A stretch of 64,000 bases of DNA, taken from contig SIHQ01000015.1 in assembly GCA_004762125.1 (NCBI GenBank), positions 61,505 through 125,504 of the forward strand, written 5' to 3'. Both the position numbers and the translations under genes were made by a program. This DNA comes from Oceanospirillales bacterium (GTDB lineage Bacteria > Pseudomonadota > Gammaproteobacteria > Pseudomonadales > Endozoicomonadaceae). The notes under the pieces are model-generated. The model was not told the origin of the DNA and searched no databases. It saw only the letters and a list, made by a program, of their open reading frames with translations. Below, piece by piece: positions 17,527 to 25,544 of this stretch (position 1 is the stretch's first letter; each line of letters opens with the position of its first letter).

Positions 17527-19083
17527 TCAGTTGCTGTTTTCTGGCAGCTTTGGTTGATCAGAACAGGGTTCCAAAGATTCGGCGTTAGGATCTACATCAG
17601 ACAAGTTTATATAGTTTGCACTGCTCTCTGATTCAGTTCGTTCCCTATGTAGGATTTTTATTTGAAATTGATTTCTGAGATCTTGCTGTGATGGGAGGCT
17701 TAAGTAAGAAATGATTTTTTCTGGATCAAGAGTTGCCAGCAGCTTTGGCAGGTGTGCCGGCGAAAGAATGTTTTTCGTGGAAAATGCTGCCTGATAGAAA
17801 CATATAGTGTGAAACAGAGTCGTTTCGTTACAGGCGTTCCAGGGGGAAAGTAATCTGAATATTGGAATAAAATGTCTGGCGAGAAGGTCATTGATATTGA
17901 TACTGCCTGATTCTTTCTTAGTCAGGTATATTTGATCCAGAAAATAAGCATGAAGAAGGTGATAGAGAAACTCCATATTATTCAGACTGGGGATCATTGG
18001 AATCCAATACTTATCTTCCTTTACCACGGCATTGAAAAAACTGAGGTGGTGAGGTGAAAGATTATAGAGATGATTAAGCTGCTCTATTAACGCCATTAAA
18101 CTAATCTGGTCATCTATAATTTCCGGGTGGATACTATTGTTACTGTCTAGCTGTCTCAGTAAATAATTAAAAAACTGTTCGCTGGCAGTGAAAGCATATT
18201 TTTCTTCTCCTTCCTGAATAGTTATTACCCCTTCTTCTGTACGAAAGTCTGAATCAAATCTTCCTGCATAGGCTCCTGCCCTTTTGAAGTGTCCTTCCAG
18301 GGCAAACCGAATTTCCATAGAGAACTCAAGTGGTACTGATTTTGATGCATCAGGAAAATGAGAGAGAGTCAGGTAAGCATCTCTTTGTTGTTTGGCTGAC
18401 TTTTTTGACTGATTTAAAAGAGGGAGTTTAGAAGTATAAGCTCTGCCAATCAGGCTGGCTGCCTGGTTGAAAGCAACTGAATCCTTCGCTTCATGAAGCG
18501 GGAAAAATTCTTTAGATGCGTGTTGAGGATTCATCAGGGTAGCACTACCGGCAAGGTCATCTGCCAGAGGTTTTGAATCATCTGTCAATACCGCAGAAAC
18601 CTCGCTGAACCGGCTAAGACGGTCCAGGTATTTCGAGGGGTTCATCCTCAAATCATATCCCTCTGATTTTGGCTGTTCTGGGTCGAGCATATTGAGCAGA
18701 GATATGGATATAGGAGGCAAAACAGGAACACTGTTTTGTCTAGTGGACTCTCGTTGCAATGCTTCGCAAATGTTCTGGCTCTGATCAGCTCCTTTACTCG
18801 CCTCTGAAGATGGTTTTCTTGTCGATGTTGAGGTGATTTTTGGCTTCATTGAGCTCTTTGTAAGAGCAGTGACAAGTATCAACGGCATTTCGTCAGGTAT
18901 GCTGACGGCTATGAAACCGGGAGTGATCTGTACCTCGTTATCCAGAGCAAATGTGTCGTTATATTCAATAGTAATCATTTGCTCTTTCAAAAAAAGCGGG
19001 TATGGCTCTGATTCTGTATCGAGATACAGTGAACCAAGACATTGGTTTGCTAAAACCAGTAGGTAACAGCAAAGACGTCTCAT
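17527..19083 (-). CDS. Orphan exported protein, unknown function
   Basis: A 518-residue protein starting with a Cys-rich signal peptide (MRRLCCYLLVLANQCLGS). After it comes a Ser/Thr/Lys/Pro-rich, probably disordered region (~75-135), then a mainly helical C-terminal region (~190-470) with leucine-rich segments such as FFNYLLRQLDSN, ISLMALIEQLNHLYNLSPHHLSFF and MEFLYHLLHAYFLDQIYL. The end is acidic and low complexity (SESSANYINLSDVDPNAES). I recognise no domain or catalytic motif. It stands alone between mtnN and the divergent EF-G-like gene. Length, export signal and lack of homologues known to me fit a lineage-specific secreted protein, possibly host-directed; this is inference. Confidence 0.6.
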   Translation of the reverse strand: MRRLCCYLLVLANQCLGSLYLDTESEPYPLFLKEQMITIEYNDTFALDNEVQITPGFIAVSIPDEMPLILVTALTKSSMKPKITSTSTRKPSSEASKGADQSQNICEALQRESTRQNSVPVLPPISISLLNMLDPEQPKSEGYDLRMNPSKYLDRLSRFSEVSAVLTDDSKPLADDLAGSATLMNPQHASKEFFPLHEAKDSVAFNQAASLIGRAYTSKLPLLNQSKKSAKQQRDAYLTLSHFPDASKSVPLEFSMEIRFALEGHFKRAGAYAGRFDSDFRTEEGVITIQEGEEKYAFTASEQFFNYLLRQLDSNNSIHPEIIDDQISLMALIEQLNHLYNLSPHHLSFFNAVVKEDKYWIPMIPSLNNMEFLYHLLHAYFLDQIYLTKKESGSININDLLARHFIPIFRLLSPWNACNETTLFHTICFYQAAFSTKNILSPAHLPKLLATLDPEKIISYLSLPSQQDLRNQFQIKILHRERTESESSANYINLSDVDPNAESLEPCSDQPKLPENSN

Positions 19084-19235
19084 AAATAGTTTCCATGGCC
19101 ACCTTTCTGTACCTAAGGTAGCTCAAAGCTAAAGAAACTCCGGAAGGTTTATTGACCTTCGACAAGATAGCCTCCTTCCAGCCTCCATATACTCGAAGAT
19201 GAAATAATAAAAATGCTCATCACGGGAGGTGATGT

Positions 19236-21269
19236 ATGGCTGGTTTTGATAGTGACCATATTCGCAATCTGGCACTTATGGGGCACGCCGGTAGCGGCAA
19301 GTCTTCACTGGCTGAGGCTTTACTGATAAAAGCCGGAGCCATAGCTGATGGAGATCACCGTGGCAGGGCGGGTAGCAGTGTTGGCGGCAATGAACAGCAA
19401 GCCAGCCATTCCATTGAATCCTCGATTCTCCACCTCGAACATCACTTAACCCGCATCAACCTTCTCGATACACCCGGATACTCTGACCTCTTTGGTCGGG
19501 CGATGGCTGTTTTACCCGCAGTGGAATCTATTGCTCTGGTTATAAATGCCCGTCATGGCATAGAGCCGGTCACCCGAAAAGCTTATGAACAGATGTTGGA
19601 ACGTAACAAGTGCGGCATGATTGTTATCAATCAGATTGATGCCGCTGACGCTGATCCGGCAAAGGTTCTTGCTGAGATACAGCAGACGTTTGGAGGTCAC
19701 TGTTTGCCAATTAACTTACCATCGTCTGATAAACAGGGCGTCGTGGATTGTTACTTTCATCCAGATTATGAAGCAGCTACAGCGTTGAGTTCTGTAACAG
19801 AAGCCCATGATCGTCTGGTAGAACAGGTGATAGAGGTTGATGAGCAGTTAATGGAACTCTATCTGGAGCAGGAACAGAGTATTGAGCCACCACAGCTCCA
19901 CGATCCTTTTGAGCAGGCGTTACGCGACGGCCATTTGATTCCTGTCTGTTTCACTTCAGCGGAAACCGGAGCGGGTCTGGAGCTGCTGCTTGATATCATT
20001 GCTGAACAGATGCCACTGCCGAAAGAGGGTAATCCTCCACTGTTTCTGAAGGGAAAAGGTGAGGCGGCTAAACCTGTACTGGTGACTTCTGATGCCAGTC
20101 AGCACGCAATAGCCCATGTGTTTAAAGTGGCGATTGACCCTTTCAAAGGTAAGCTTGCAGTGTTCCGTATTCATCAGGGAACGATTAAAACCGGCAGCCA
20201 GATGTTTATTGGCGATGGTCGTAAGCCGTTCAAGGTGAATCATCTGTTCAAGTTGCTGGGGGATGAACTATGGGAGGTATCTCACGCTGGTCCGGGAGAA
20301 ATCTGTGCGGTAGCAAAAGTGGATGAGTTGCACTTTGATGCAGTGATTCACGACTCCCATGATGAAGATCACTATCATCTGAAAGCTCTGGCATTTCCGG
20401 CTTCTATGGCAAGTGTTGCAATCAGTCCGGTAAAACACGGTGATGAGCAGAAATTGTCTGACATTCTTCATCGAATAGTGGAAGAAGATCCCAGTCTTTT
20501 GGTTGAACATCGTGAGCGACAGAATGAAACGGTTCTCTGTGGTCTGGGAGAATTACACCTGAATGCTGTTCTGGAAAAGATGCAGTCAGTGTATAACCTT
20601 GAAATTCATTCTGCGACACCGAGCATTCCTTATCGGGAAACTATTCAGATAAAAGCAGAAGGGCATCATCGCCATAAAAAGCAGAGTGGCGGCTCAGGTC
20701 AGTTCGGTGAAGTGTTTCTGAAAATAGAACCTTTGGCTCCTGGGCAGGGTTTTGAGTTCACCAGTGAAGTGGTGGGTGGTGCTATTCCCGGGCAGTTTAT
20801 ACCTGCGGTAGAGAAGGGTGTCAGGGAAGTGATGGAATCAGGAGCTGTTGCCGGTTACCCCATGCAAGATATACGGGTGGTTGTATACGACGGTAAACAT
20901 CACAGTGTGGATTCCAAGGAAATCGCTTTTTCGACAGCAGGCAAGAAGGCATTTATTCACGCTGTTCAAGCCGCTAGGCCGGTTGTTCTCGAGCCTTATG
21001 CAGAAACAAAAATAACAGCACCTAGTCAATGTACGGGTGATATTACCGGTCAGCTGTCTTCAGAAAGAGCCATGATTACCGGATCTGCAGCACTGGATAA
21101 TGGGCTGGTGGAAATAACAGCTAAAGTGCCTCTGGTGAGTATGACGGAATACAGTAACCACCTGAAATCCATAACGTCTGGTGAAGGTGAGTACAGTATG
21201 AGTTTCAGTCACTATGATGCTGTGCCGTCTGAGATACAGGAACAGCTTATTCAGGCAGCCGAGTCCTGA
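19236..21269 (+). CDS. EF-G-like translational GTPase
   Basis: A 677-residue paralogue of elongation factor G. The G domain has GHAGSGKS (16-23), DTPGYSD (78-84) and NQID (132-135, where EF-G has NKxD). Domain II follows (from HVFKVAIDPFKGKL), then domains III-V with GELHLNAVLEKM, a region resembling EF-G domain IV (KKQSGGSGQFGEVFLKIEP) and GYPMQDIRVVVYDG. In this branch (FusA2/EF-G-like) the exact role is unclear; ribosome recycling or stress translation have been suggested for relatives. GGGAGGTG stands just ahead of ATG 19236. It is not in the rpsL-rpsG-tuf context of the main fusA. Confidence 0.87.
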   Translation: MAGFDSDHIRNLALMGHAGSGKSSLAEALLIKAGAIADGDHRGRAGSSVGGNEQQASHSIESSILHLEHHLTRINLLDTPGYSDLFGRAMAVLPAVESIALVINARHGIEPVTRKAYEQMLERNKCGMIVINQIDAADADPAKVLAEIQQTFGGHCLPINLPSSDKQGVVDCYFHPDYEAATALSSVTEAHDRLVEQVIEVDEQLMELYLEQEQSIEPPQLHDPFEQALRDGHLIPVCFTSAETGAGLELLLDIIAEQMPLPKEGNPPLFLKGKGEAAKPVLVTSDASQHAIAHVFKVAIDPFKGKLAVFRIHQGTIKTGSQMFIGDGRKPFKVNHLFKLLGDELWEVSHAGPGEICAVAKVDELHFDAVIHDSHDEDHYHLKALAFPASMASVAISPVKHGDEQKLSDILHRIVEEDPSLLVEHRERQNETVLCGLGELHLNAVLEKMQSVYNLEIHSATPSIPYRETIQIKAEGHHRHKKQSGGSGQFGEVFLKIEPLAPGQGFEFTSEVVGGAIPGQFIPAVEKGVREVMESGAVAGYPMQDIRVVVYDGKHHSVDSKEIAFSTAGKKAFIHAVQAARPVVLEPYAETKITAPSQCTGDITGQLSSERAMITGSAALDNGLVEITAKVPLVSMTEYSNHLKSITSGEGEYSMSFSHYDAVPSEIQEQLIQAAES

Positions 21270-21278
21270 ATCAATATG

Positions 21279-21301
21279 CCTGAGCACTCTGTGTGCTCAG
21301 G
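21279..21301. terminator. Hairpin between EF-G-like gene and tenA
   Basis: CCTGAGCAC (21279-21287) and GTGCTCAGG (21293-21301) form a perfect 9-bp stem with a 5-base loop between convergent stops; no clear T-run follows. Confidence 0.5.
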
Positions 21302-21319
21302 TAGCCATAAGCCTGATAT

Positions 21320-22015
21320 TTAGAAGCTTTTATTCCAGCCCATATCCCAGAAACCAATCTCCAAACGTGTGGCTTCTTTAAATGTACGGCACAGTGATTC
21401 CATGCGGCCATCATTGAAACGGCTTTCAGCCAAATGATCCAGAGTTTCTACCTGACGAATAGAGCCTGAAACGAACTCTTCACCACCATAGGTTTGAATC
21501 CACTGCCAGTATGGATTGCCTTCTCGTTGGGTGGCTGGGTCGTTGATCAGTCGCAAGCCGATTTCTGCATAACCAACGGCACAAGGAGACAGTGCAACGT
21601 GTAGGTCAAGAATATCGCCGGCCATTCCGCGCTCAAGAACGTAGCGAGTATAGGCCATGGTAGCTTGTGACTCTGGCTTGCTGACCACTTCCTCTTCGCT
21701 TAAACCCCACTCTTCACAGTAATCCAGATGCAGATTCATTTCTGCAAGGATGCCGGAAACAGAGCCAGAGGCTGTTCGCATGTCAGCGATATTATCCGAC
21801 TTATAAACAGCCAGAGCATAAGCTCGGGCAAAGTGAATCAGAAACAGATAATCCTGTTGCAGATAATGTTTGAAGCACTCCAGAGGAAGGGTTCCATCCT
21901 GAATGCCAGCAACAAACGAGTGGTGACAGTAATCGTGCCATTCAGTGGCAGAGGCCTGCTTCATTTTGAAGTACAGAGAGTCAGGATTGTTAAATACTTT
22001 GAGAGTGTCAGACAT
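21320..22015 (-). CDS. tenA: Aminopyrimidine aminohydrolase TenA (thiaminase II)
   Basis: A 231-residue all-helical enzyme that hydrolyses aminopyrimidines from degraded thiamin to HMP. It shows the family landmarks CFKHYLQQDYLFLIHFARAYA (residues ~47-67), the catalytic Cys145 in LSPCAVGYAEIG and the C-terminal LEIGFWDMGW with its conserved Glu. It complements the thiD-thiXYZ operon at 48-51 kb, although here it is unlinked and I see no TPP riboswitch in its leader. Confidence 0.93.
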   Translation of the reverse strand: MSDTLKVFNNPDSLYFKMKQASATEWHDYCHHSFVAGIQDGTLPLECFKHYLQQDYLFLIHFARAYALAVYKSDNIADMRTASGSVSGILAEMNLHLDYCEEWGLSEEEVVSKPESQATMAYTRYVLERGMAGDILDLHVALSPCAVGYAEIGLRLINDPATQREGNPYWQWIQTYGGEEFVSGSIRQVETLDHLAESRFNDGRMESLCRTFKEATRLEIGFWDMGWNKSF

Positions 22016-22039
22016 TGCTTATTTCACTTAGCAAAATCG

Positions 22040-22103
22040 TCGTAAACCCTCGCCCAATCGGGCGGGGATATAAGACGGGAATGCGGCGAGCATTCCGGTT
22101 GAG
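22040..22103 (+). repeat. GC-rich double hairpin resembling an IS200/IS605 element end
   Basis: AAACCCTCGCCCAATCGGGC followed by GGGGATATAAG forms a strong stem (CGCCC/GGGCG core) of the kind that closes the end of TnpB-type elements (AACCCC...GGGG). A second 7-bp hairpin, GGAATGC-GGCGA-GCATTCC, follows directly (about 22078-22097). It lies between tenA and a decayed tnpB fragment. Assignment to the same element is inference; the hairpin could instead be part of the tenA leader. Confidence 0.4.
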
Positions 22104-22325
22104 TGTTTGTATGCAGTCAGTCAGGCGTACTCTGACTATTCACATATCCCTTCAGAATTTCAATAGTTGCGCCTCCTGTACTGCAAGCAAGGCAAGAACG
22201 TGATCATAATCTGACTTACTTACTCTGCGTCATAGGGTACGTGTTTAAGGTCTTTAACTGTTGAATCATATAACCATCAAATAACCTTTTTCGACACTTT
22301 ATAGTGAACACCCAATGAACGACCC

Positions 22326-22560
22326 GTTTTGTCACACTGTCGTTAAAGCTCAAAGGACAGAGCAAACGCAAGACTACTCCTAGCAAAGGCACATGAGCGT
22401 GTAGTTTTTGCACAAAATGACTTTCAGCACAAACTTTCCAAGCAGCTTATCGACGAAAATCAAGCGGTAATATCGCGGTCGTGGAAGTGTGAAGACACGT
22501 TTGTAATCCACGAGGACACCTCAGGATATAGGCGAGAGAAGAAGGAATGACAATGGGGGA
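22326..22560 (+). mobile_element. Remnant of a TnpB (IS200/IS605-type) gene
   Basis: Translating from about 22347 gives SSKDRANARLLLAKAHERV, then VFAQNDFQHKLSKQLIDENQAVI, a clear match to the conserved TnpB core (SKNRxKARxRLARxHERIxNxRxDFLHKLSrxLvdENxxIvvEDL). A TAA at 22344 interrupts the frame upstream. After ENQAVI the expected IVVEDL appears only in a shifted frame (IAVVEV, then stop). The N-terminal part, RuvC acidic residues beyond this point and zinc finger are missing. This is a dead fragment of about 150-230 bases; the RNA-guided nuclease is not functional. Confidence 0.7.
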
Positions 22561-22634
22561 TGAATATAGTTTATTTTGAAAATTCTGCTGTTTATGGATT
22601 TCAAAGTGATTGCTGTCTCGATTTTTTTATTATA

Positions 22635-22692
22635 AAAATACAGCTCTGTCAGGCTCTGCACCATTCTGATATTTCTGGGGAAGCTGTATTTT
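22635..22692. repeat. 11-bp inverted repeat upstream of the ferritin gene
   Basis: AAAATACAGCT (22635-22645) and AGCTGTATTTT (22682-22692) are perfect inverted copies 36 bases apart. They could be a leader hairpin, operator, or remains of a mobile element end; nothing decides between these. Confidence 0.45.
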
Positions 22693-22805
22693 CACTCATG
22701 GTTGTTTGATCAATATTTGCCAAATGAATAAAAATTATAAATGAGCCAAGCATCATGACTTACCGCTATAATGATTCCATTTTTTCTAGACGACAGGGTG
22801 ATGTC

Positions 22806-23324
22806 ATGCTAACTCAGAAAATGGTCGACAAGCTAAACGAACAGATCAATCTGGAGTTTTACTCTTCCAACCTTTACCTGCAAATGGCTTCCTGGTGTGA
22901 AGCACAGGGATTGGATGGCTGTAATGGATTTTTGCGGCACCATGCTCAAGAAGAGATGGAGCATATGCAGAAGCTTTTTAACTATGTTAATGAAACGGGT
23001 GCTATGGCAATCCTGGGCGCAATTGATGCGCCACCTCATAATTTCGAATCAGTTCGTGATGTTTTTCTACGTACTTACGAACATGAGTGTGAAATCACCC
23101 GCTGCATTAATGAATTAGCCAATACAGCCTTTGAAGAGAAAGATTTTAGTACCTTTAATTTCCTGCAATGGTACGTGGCTGAACAGCATGAAGAAGAGAA
23201 ACTGTTCAAGGGCGTATTGGACAAGATTGATATGATCGGATTTGAAGGAAAAGGGCTCTACTTTATTGATCAGGAAGTTGCCAAGATTGTTGCGGGTATG
23301 CCGGCGGTAACATCAGGCGCTTGA
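22806..23324 (+). CDS. ftnA: Ferritin (FtnA type)
   Basis: A 172-residue non-haem ferritin storing iron in a 24-mer shell. Ferroxidase ligands align with E. coli FtnA: Glu17 (NLEFYSS), Glu50 and His53 (AQEEMEHMQ), with further acidic ligands in EHECE and in [11 protein letters not shown]. The open frame extends to 22755, but ATG 22806 is preferred: AGGGTGATGTC precedes it and [15 protein letters not shown] is the family start. A TATAAT occurs at 22767-22772 without a good -35. No bacterioferritin haem Met is seen. The region upstream is AT-rich and carries the transposon remnant. Confidence 0.94.
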   Translation: MLTQKMVDKLNEQINLEFYSSNLYLQMASWCEAQGLDGCNGFLRHHAQEEMEHMQKLFNYVNETGAMAILGAIDAPPHNFESVRDVFLRTYEHECEITRCINELANTAFEEKDFSTFNFLQWYVAEQHEEEKLFKGVLDKIDMIGFEGKGLYFIDQEVAKIVAGMPAVTSGA

Positions 23325-23404
23325 TGTTTTCTATGTGAGTGCAGCCTTATATAAAAGGCTGGTGTCTGCTTCTTTAATATAAACATGACTCCAGCCATTT
23401 TTAT

Positions 23405-24058
23405 TTATGCCATTTCCAGCACTTTAGCGACCAGCTTTTCAATGCCATCCGCAGCTTCACTGATTCTCTGTGCCGTCATATAGGCAGGAGTGGTCACCAG
23501 TCGGTTTGCCTCATCAATAACAATGTCGCTGACCTCACAATTTACATGGCGAACTCCGGTGGCTTCCAATAATGAGGCTGTTTCCTGATCAGTGCCGATG
23601 GTCGCTCTGACACCTTCTCCGAAGATCCTTCCAGCCATGGCAGGAGCAATACACATAAGGCCAACAGGTTTGCCTGCATCCCTGAAGTCTTTGGCCGCAT
23701 TGCTAACACCAATCTGAACCCTAAGTTCACTGCCATTGATGGCAAAGTCAGACAGATTTTTCGCAGCACCAAAACCCCCGGGTAAAATAAGAGCGTCATA
23801 GTCGGCCGCTTTTAGTTCTCTCACTGGCTTGATATCACCACGGGCAATACGGGCAGACTCAATCAGTACATTACGGCGCTCATCCATCTCTTCACCGGTA
23901 CGGTGATTAATCACATGGTGTTGGTCTATATCAGGTGCAAAGCACTGGTACTCGGCACCTTGTCGATCGAGGTTGAGCAGGGTGATCACCGCTTCGTGGA
24001 GTTCGCTACCATCATAAACACCGGAACCGGCAAGAATTACTGCAACTTTTTTACTCAT
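23405..24058 (-). CDS. elbB: Glyoxalase/DJ-1 family protein ElbB
   Basis: A 217-residue class I glutamine-amidotransferase-like protein of the ElbB (YhbL, sigma cross-reacting protein 27A) group. It has the N-terminal VAVILAGSGVYDGSE, the nucleophile-elbow Cys in LMCIAPAMAG and LILPGGFGAAKNLSDFA. E. coli ElbB shows glyoxalase activity and was linked to isoprenoid yield; its cellular role is unclear. It is a single gene, convergent with ftnA. Confidence 0.93.
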   Translation of the reverse strand: MSKKVAVILAGSGVYDGSELHEAVITLLNLDRQGAEYQCFAPDIDQHHVINHRTGEEMDERRNVLIESARIARGDIKPVRELKAADYDALILPGGFGAAKNLSDFAINGSELRVQIGVSNAAKDFRDAGKPVGLMCIAPAMAGRIFGEGVRATIGTDQETASLLEATGVRHVNCEVSDIVIDEANRLVTTPAYMTAQRISEAADGIEKLVAKVLEMA

Positions 24059-24177
24059 TACGAGTCTCCTGTAATCCAGAGGGAAATATCGTCTACAGAC
24101 AGATTACTGTCCAGATAGGGCTTTCGTCGAGCTAGACTTATCCTTTGTAAATACACCTGTTCAGTAGAAGGACAATA

Positions 24178-24198
24178 ATGGAACTCTTGCTCGATTGA
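24178..24198 (+). other. Six-codon ORF overlapping the next gene's start
   Basis: ATG 24178 has the best ribosome binding site here (AGAAGGA, about six bases upstream) but encodes only MELLLD before TGA (24196-24198). That stop overlaps the TTG (24195) opening the following large frame. Either this is a leader coupled to the downstream gene, or a one-base indel has separated the gene from its original start. Confidence 0.45.
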
Positions 24199-25379
24199 AA
24201 AAGCTGATTATTGCTCGCTGGCTTGTCATTATATTAATGACGTTCAGCTGTGGTTTCATCTCTGGCTGGTGGCTTCACCAGCGTATTCCTCTGCCTGCAG
24301 AGCAGGTAGAGGATCTATCAGGATTTCAGCTGGAATGGCAGCCTGCTATGACGGCAGAGGAAGTATGGTCTTCAAAAGCTGAGATTGATAAATCTGACCA
24401 GAGTTTTGAATCCGCTTTGGCAGAACAGAGGCTTGATGATGCTTTGGTTCTTTATCAGCAGCAGGAAAGAAGTGATAACACCGTCCAGCTTGAAAGCCTG
24501 TTGATGAAAAAAGTTAAGAGTTGGGCTGCTGATAAGCAAGAAGATAAAGCCATCAATACACTGGAACGATTCACTCAACATTACTATCAGGATCAGATAC
24601 TGCTGTCAGAGTTGGCAAAGCTCTATCTCAATGAAAAAGAATACACAAAGAGCCTGGAAACTTTGTTAAGTGCCCGTTCCTTTTTGGTGGAAGGAAAGGA
24701 TTACGAGCAGATCACCAGTGAAGTATTCAATCTCTCGAAACGGATCTATCAGGAGAATTCAGCAAAACAGACCCTTGAGGCAAGCCTGTTGTTGTTCCAA
24801 AAACTCACCATGCTGGAACCGGAGCAGGGTTTTTACCGCTATGCGTTGACTGAGTCTTATCTTGCTGTAAATGACCTGAGTAGTGCAATTTCCGAACTTG
24901 AGATACTGCGACTCGATCCAGAGTATGAAAAGAAAGCCACTGATATGCTGGCAGTTTTACTGCCTCCGCTCATTGAAAACTCAGAAGAGAAACAGACGGC
25001 AGGCGTGTTTCTGAAACATATAGGGCGGCATTATATCGCTACTGTAGGCCTCCAGGATAACACTTCAGCGCAGCTTCTTGTGGATACGGGTGCCACCCTG
25101 ACAACGCTTCCCACTGAATTACTACTGAATCTCAAAGGCAGAAAAATGGCCCAAAGAATCAGTCATGCCAATATCAGAACAGCGAGTGGTACGGTTTTCG
25201 CTCCCATTTACCTGGTGAAAGAGCTGACACTAGGGCAGTTTGTACTGAAGAACCTAGAAGTAGCGGGTATGGATTCTGGCCTGCAGCAGGCTGATGGATT
25301 ACTGGGGATGAATGCTTTACGACAGTTCCATTTTCAGATTGATCAGGATCGTTCGCAGTTAATTCTGACACCAAGGTAA
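24195..25379 (+). CDS. Membrane-anchored TPR protein with retropepsin-like aspartic protease domain
   Basis: A 394-residue protein with an N-terminal TM anchor (IIARWLVIILMTFSCGFISGWW), a helical middle (~60-250) with TPR-like pairs such as LLSELAKLYLNEKEYTKSLETL and FYRYALTESYLAVNDLSSAISELEIL, and a C-terminal clan AA domain (from ~280). The active-site motif is LLVDTGATLTTLP (Asp297), and LLGMNALRQFHFQID is the usual retropepsin end. One such domain is half an active site, so it should dimerise. The domain probably faces the periplasm. Only TTG 24195 is in frame near the ribosome binding site. The CrcZ-like locus begins at its stop codon. Confidence 0.82.
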   Translation: MKKLIIARWLVIILMTFSCGFISGWWLHQRIPLPAEQVEDLSGFQLEWQPAMTAEEVWSSKAEIDKSDQSFESALAEQRLDDALVLYQQQERSDNTVQLESLLMKKVKSWAADKQEDKAINTLERFTQHYYQDQILLSELAKLYLNEKEYTKSLETLLSARSFLVEGKDYEQITSEVFNLSKRIYQENSAKQTLEASLLLFQKLTMLEPEQGFYRYALTESYLAVNDLSSAISELEILRLDPEYEKKATDMLAVLLPPLIENSEEKQTAGVFLKHIGRHYIATVGLQDNTSAQLLVDTGATLTTLPTELLLNLKGRKMAQRISHANIRTASGTVFAPIYLVKELTLGQFVLKNLEVAGMDSGLQQADGLLGMNALRQFHFQIDQDRSQLILTPR

Positions 25380-25443
25380 CAAGTGTTACTTCGGTGTTAC
25401 CTTGAGTGTTACGTACTAGTACTTAACAACGAAACAGGTAACA
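25376..25443 (+). promoter_or_regulatory. Array of TGTTAC/GTAACA sites, candidate sigma-54 activator binding region
   Basis: Three direct TGTTAC copies stand at 25384, 25395 and 25407 (11- and 12-base steps, about one helical turn each), flanked by GTAACA in the opposite orientation at 25376 and 25438. All lie about 75-140 bases upstream of the sigma-54 promoter, the normal distance for an NtrC-family activator. From memory, CbrB subsites in Pseudomonas have this TGTTAC/GTAACA form; that match should be verified. The first site overlaps the stop codon of the preceding gene. Confidence 0.65.
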
Positions 25444-25517
25444 GTTTTATGAACGATTAAGTTAGTCGAAAAGGATTAAAATAATATTTTGCGATAAAAA
25501 TCAGCAACTTATAGAAG

Positions 25518-25534
25518 TTGGCACGTGAAGTGCT
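25518..25534 (+). promoter_or_regulatory. Sigma-54 (-24/-12) promoter
   Basis: TTGGCACGTGAAGTGCT: GG at 25520-25521 and GC at 25532-25533 are exactly ten bases apart, and the -24 half TTGGCAC is a perfect match to the RpoN consensus; the -12 half is GTGCT against TTGCW. The predicted start is near 25545. Confidence 0.8.
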
Positions 25535-25544
25535 ATATACTTGG

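Noticed and set aside
22015..22203. 62-codon plus-strand ORF between tenA and the tnpB fragment
   Set aside because: It reads through the GC-rich hairpins, starts in the tenA start region and resembles no protein; likely non-coding remnant sequence.
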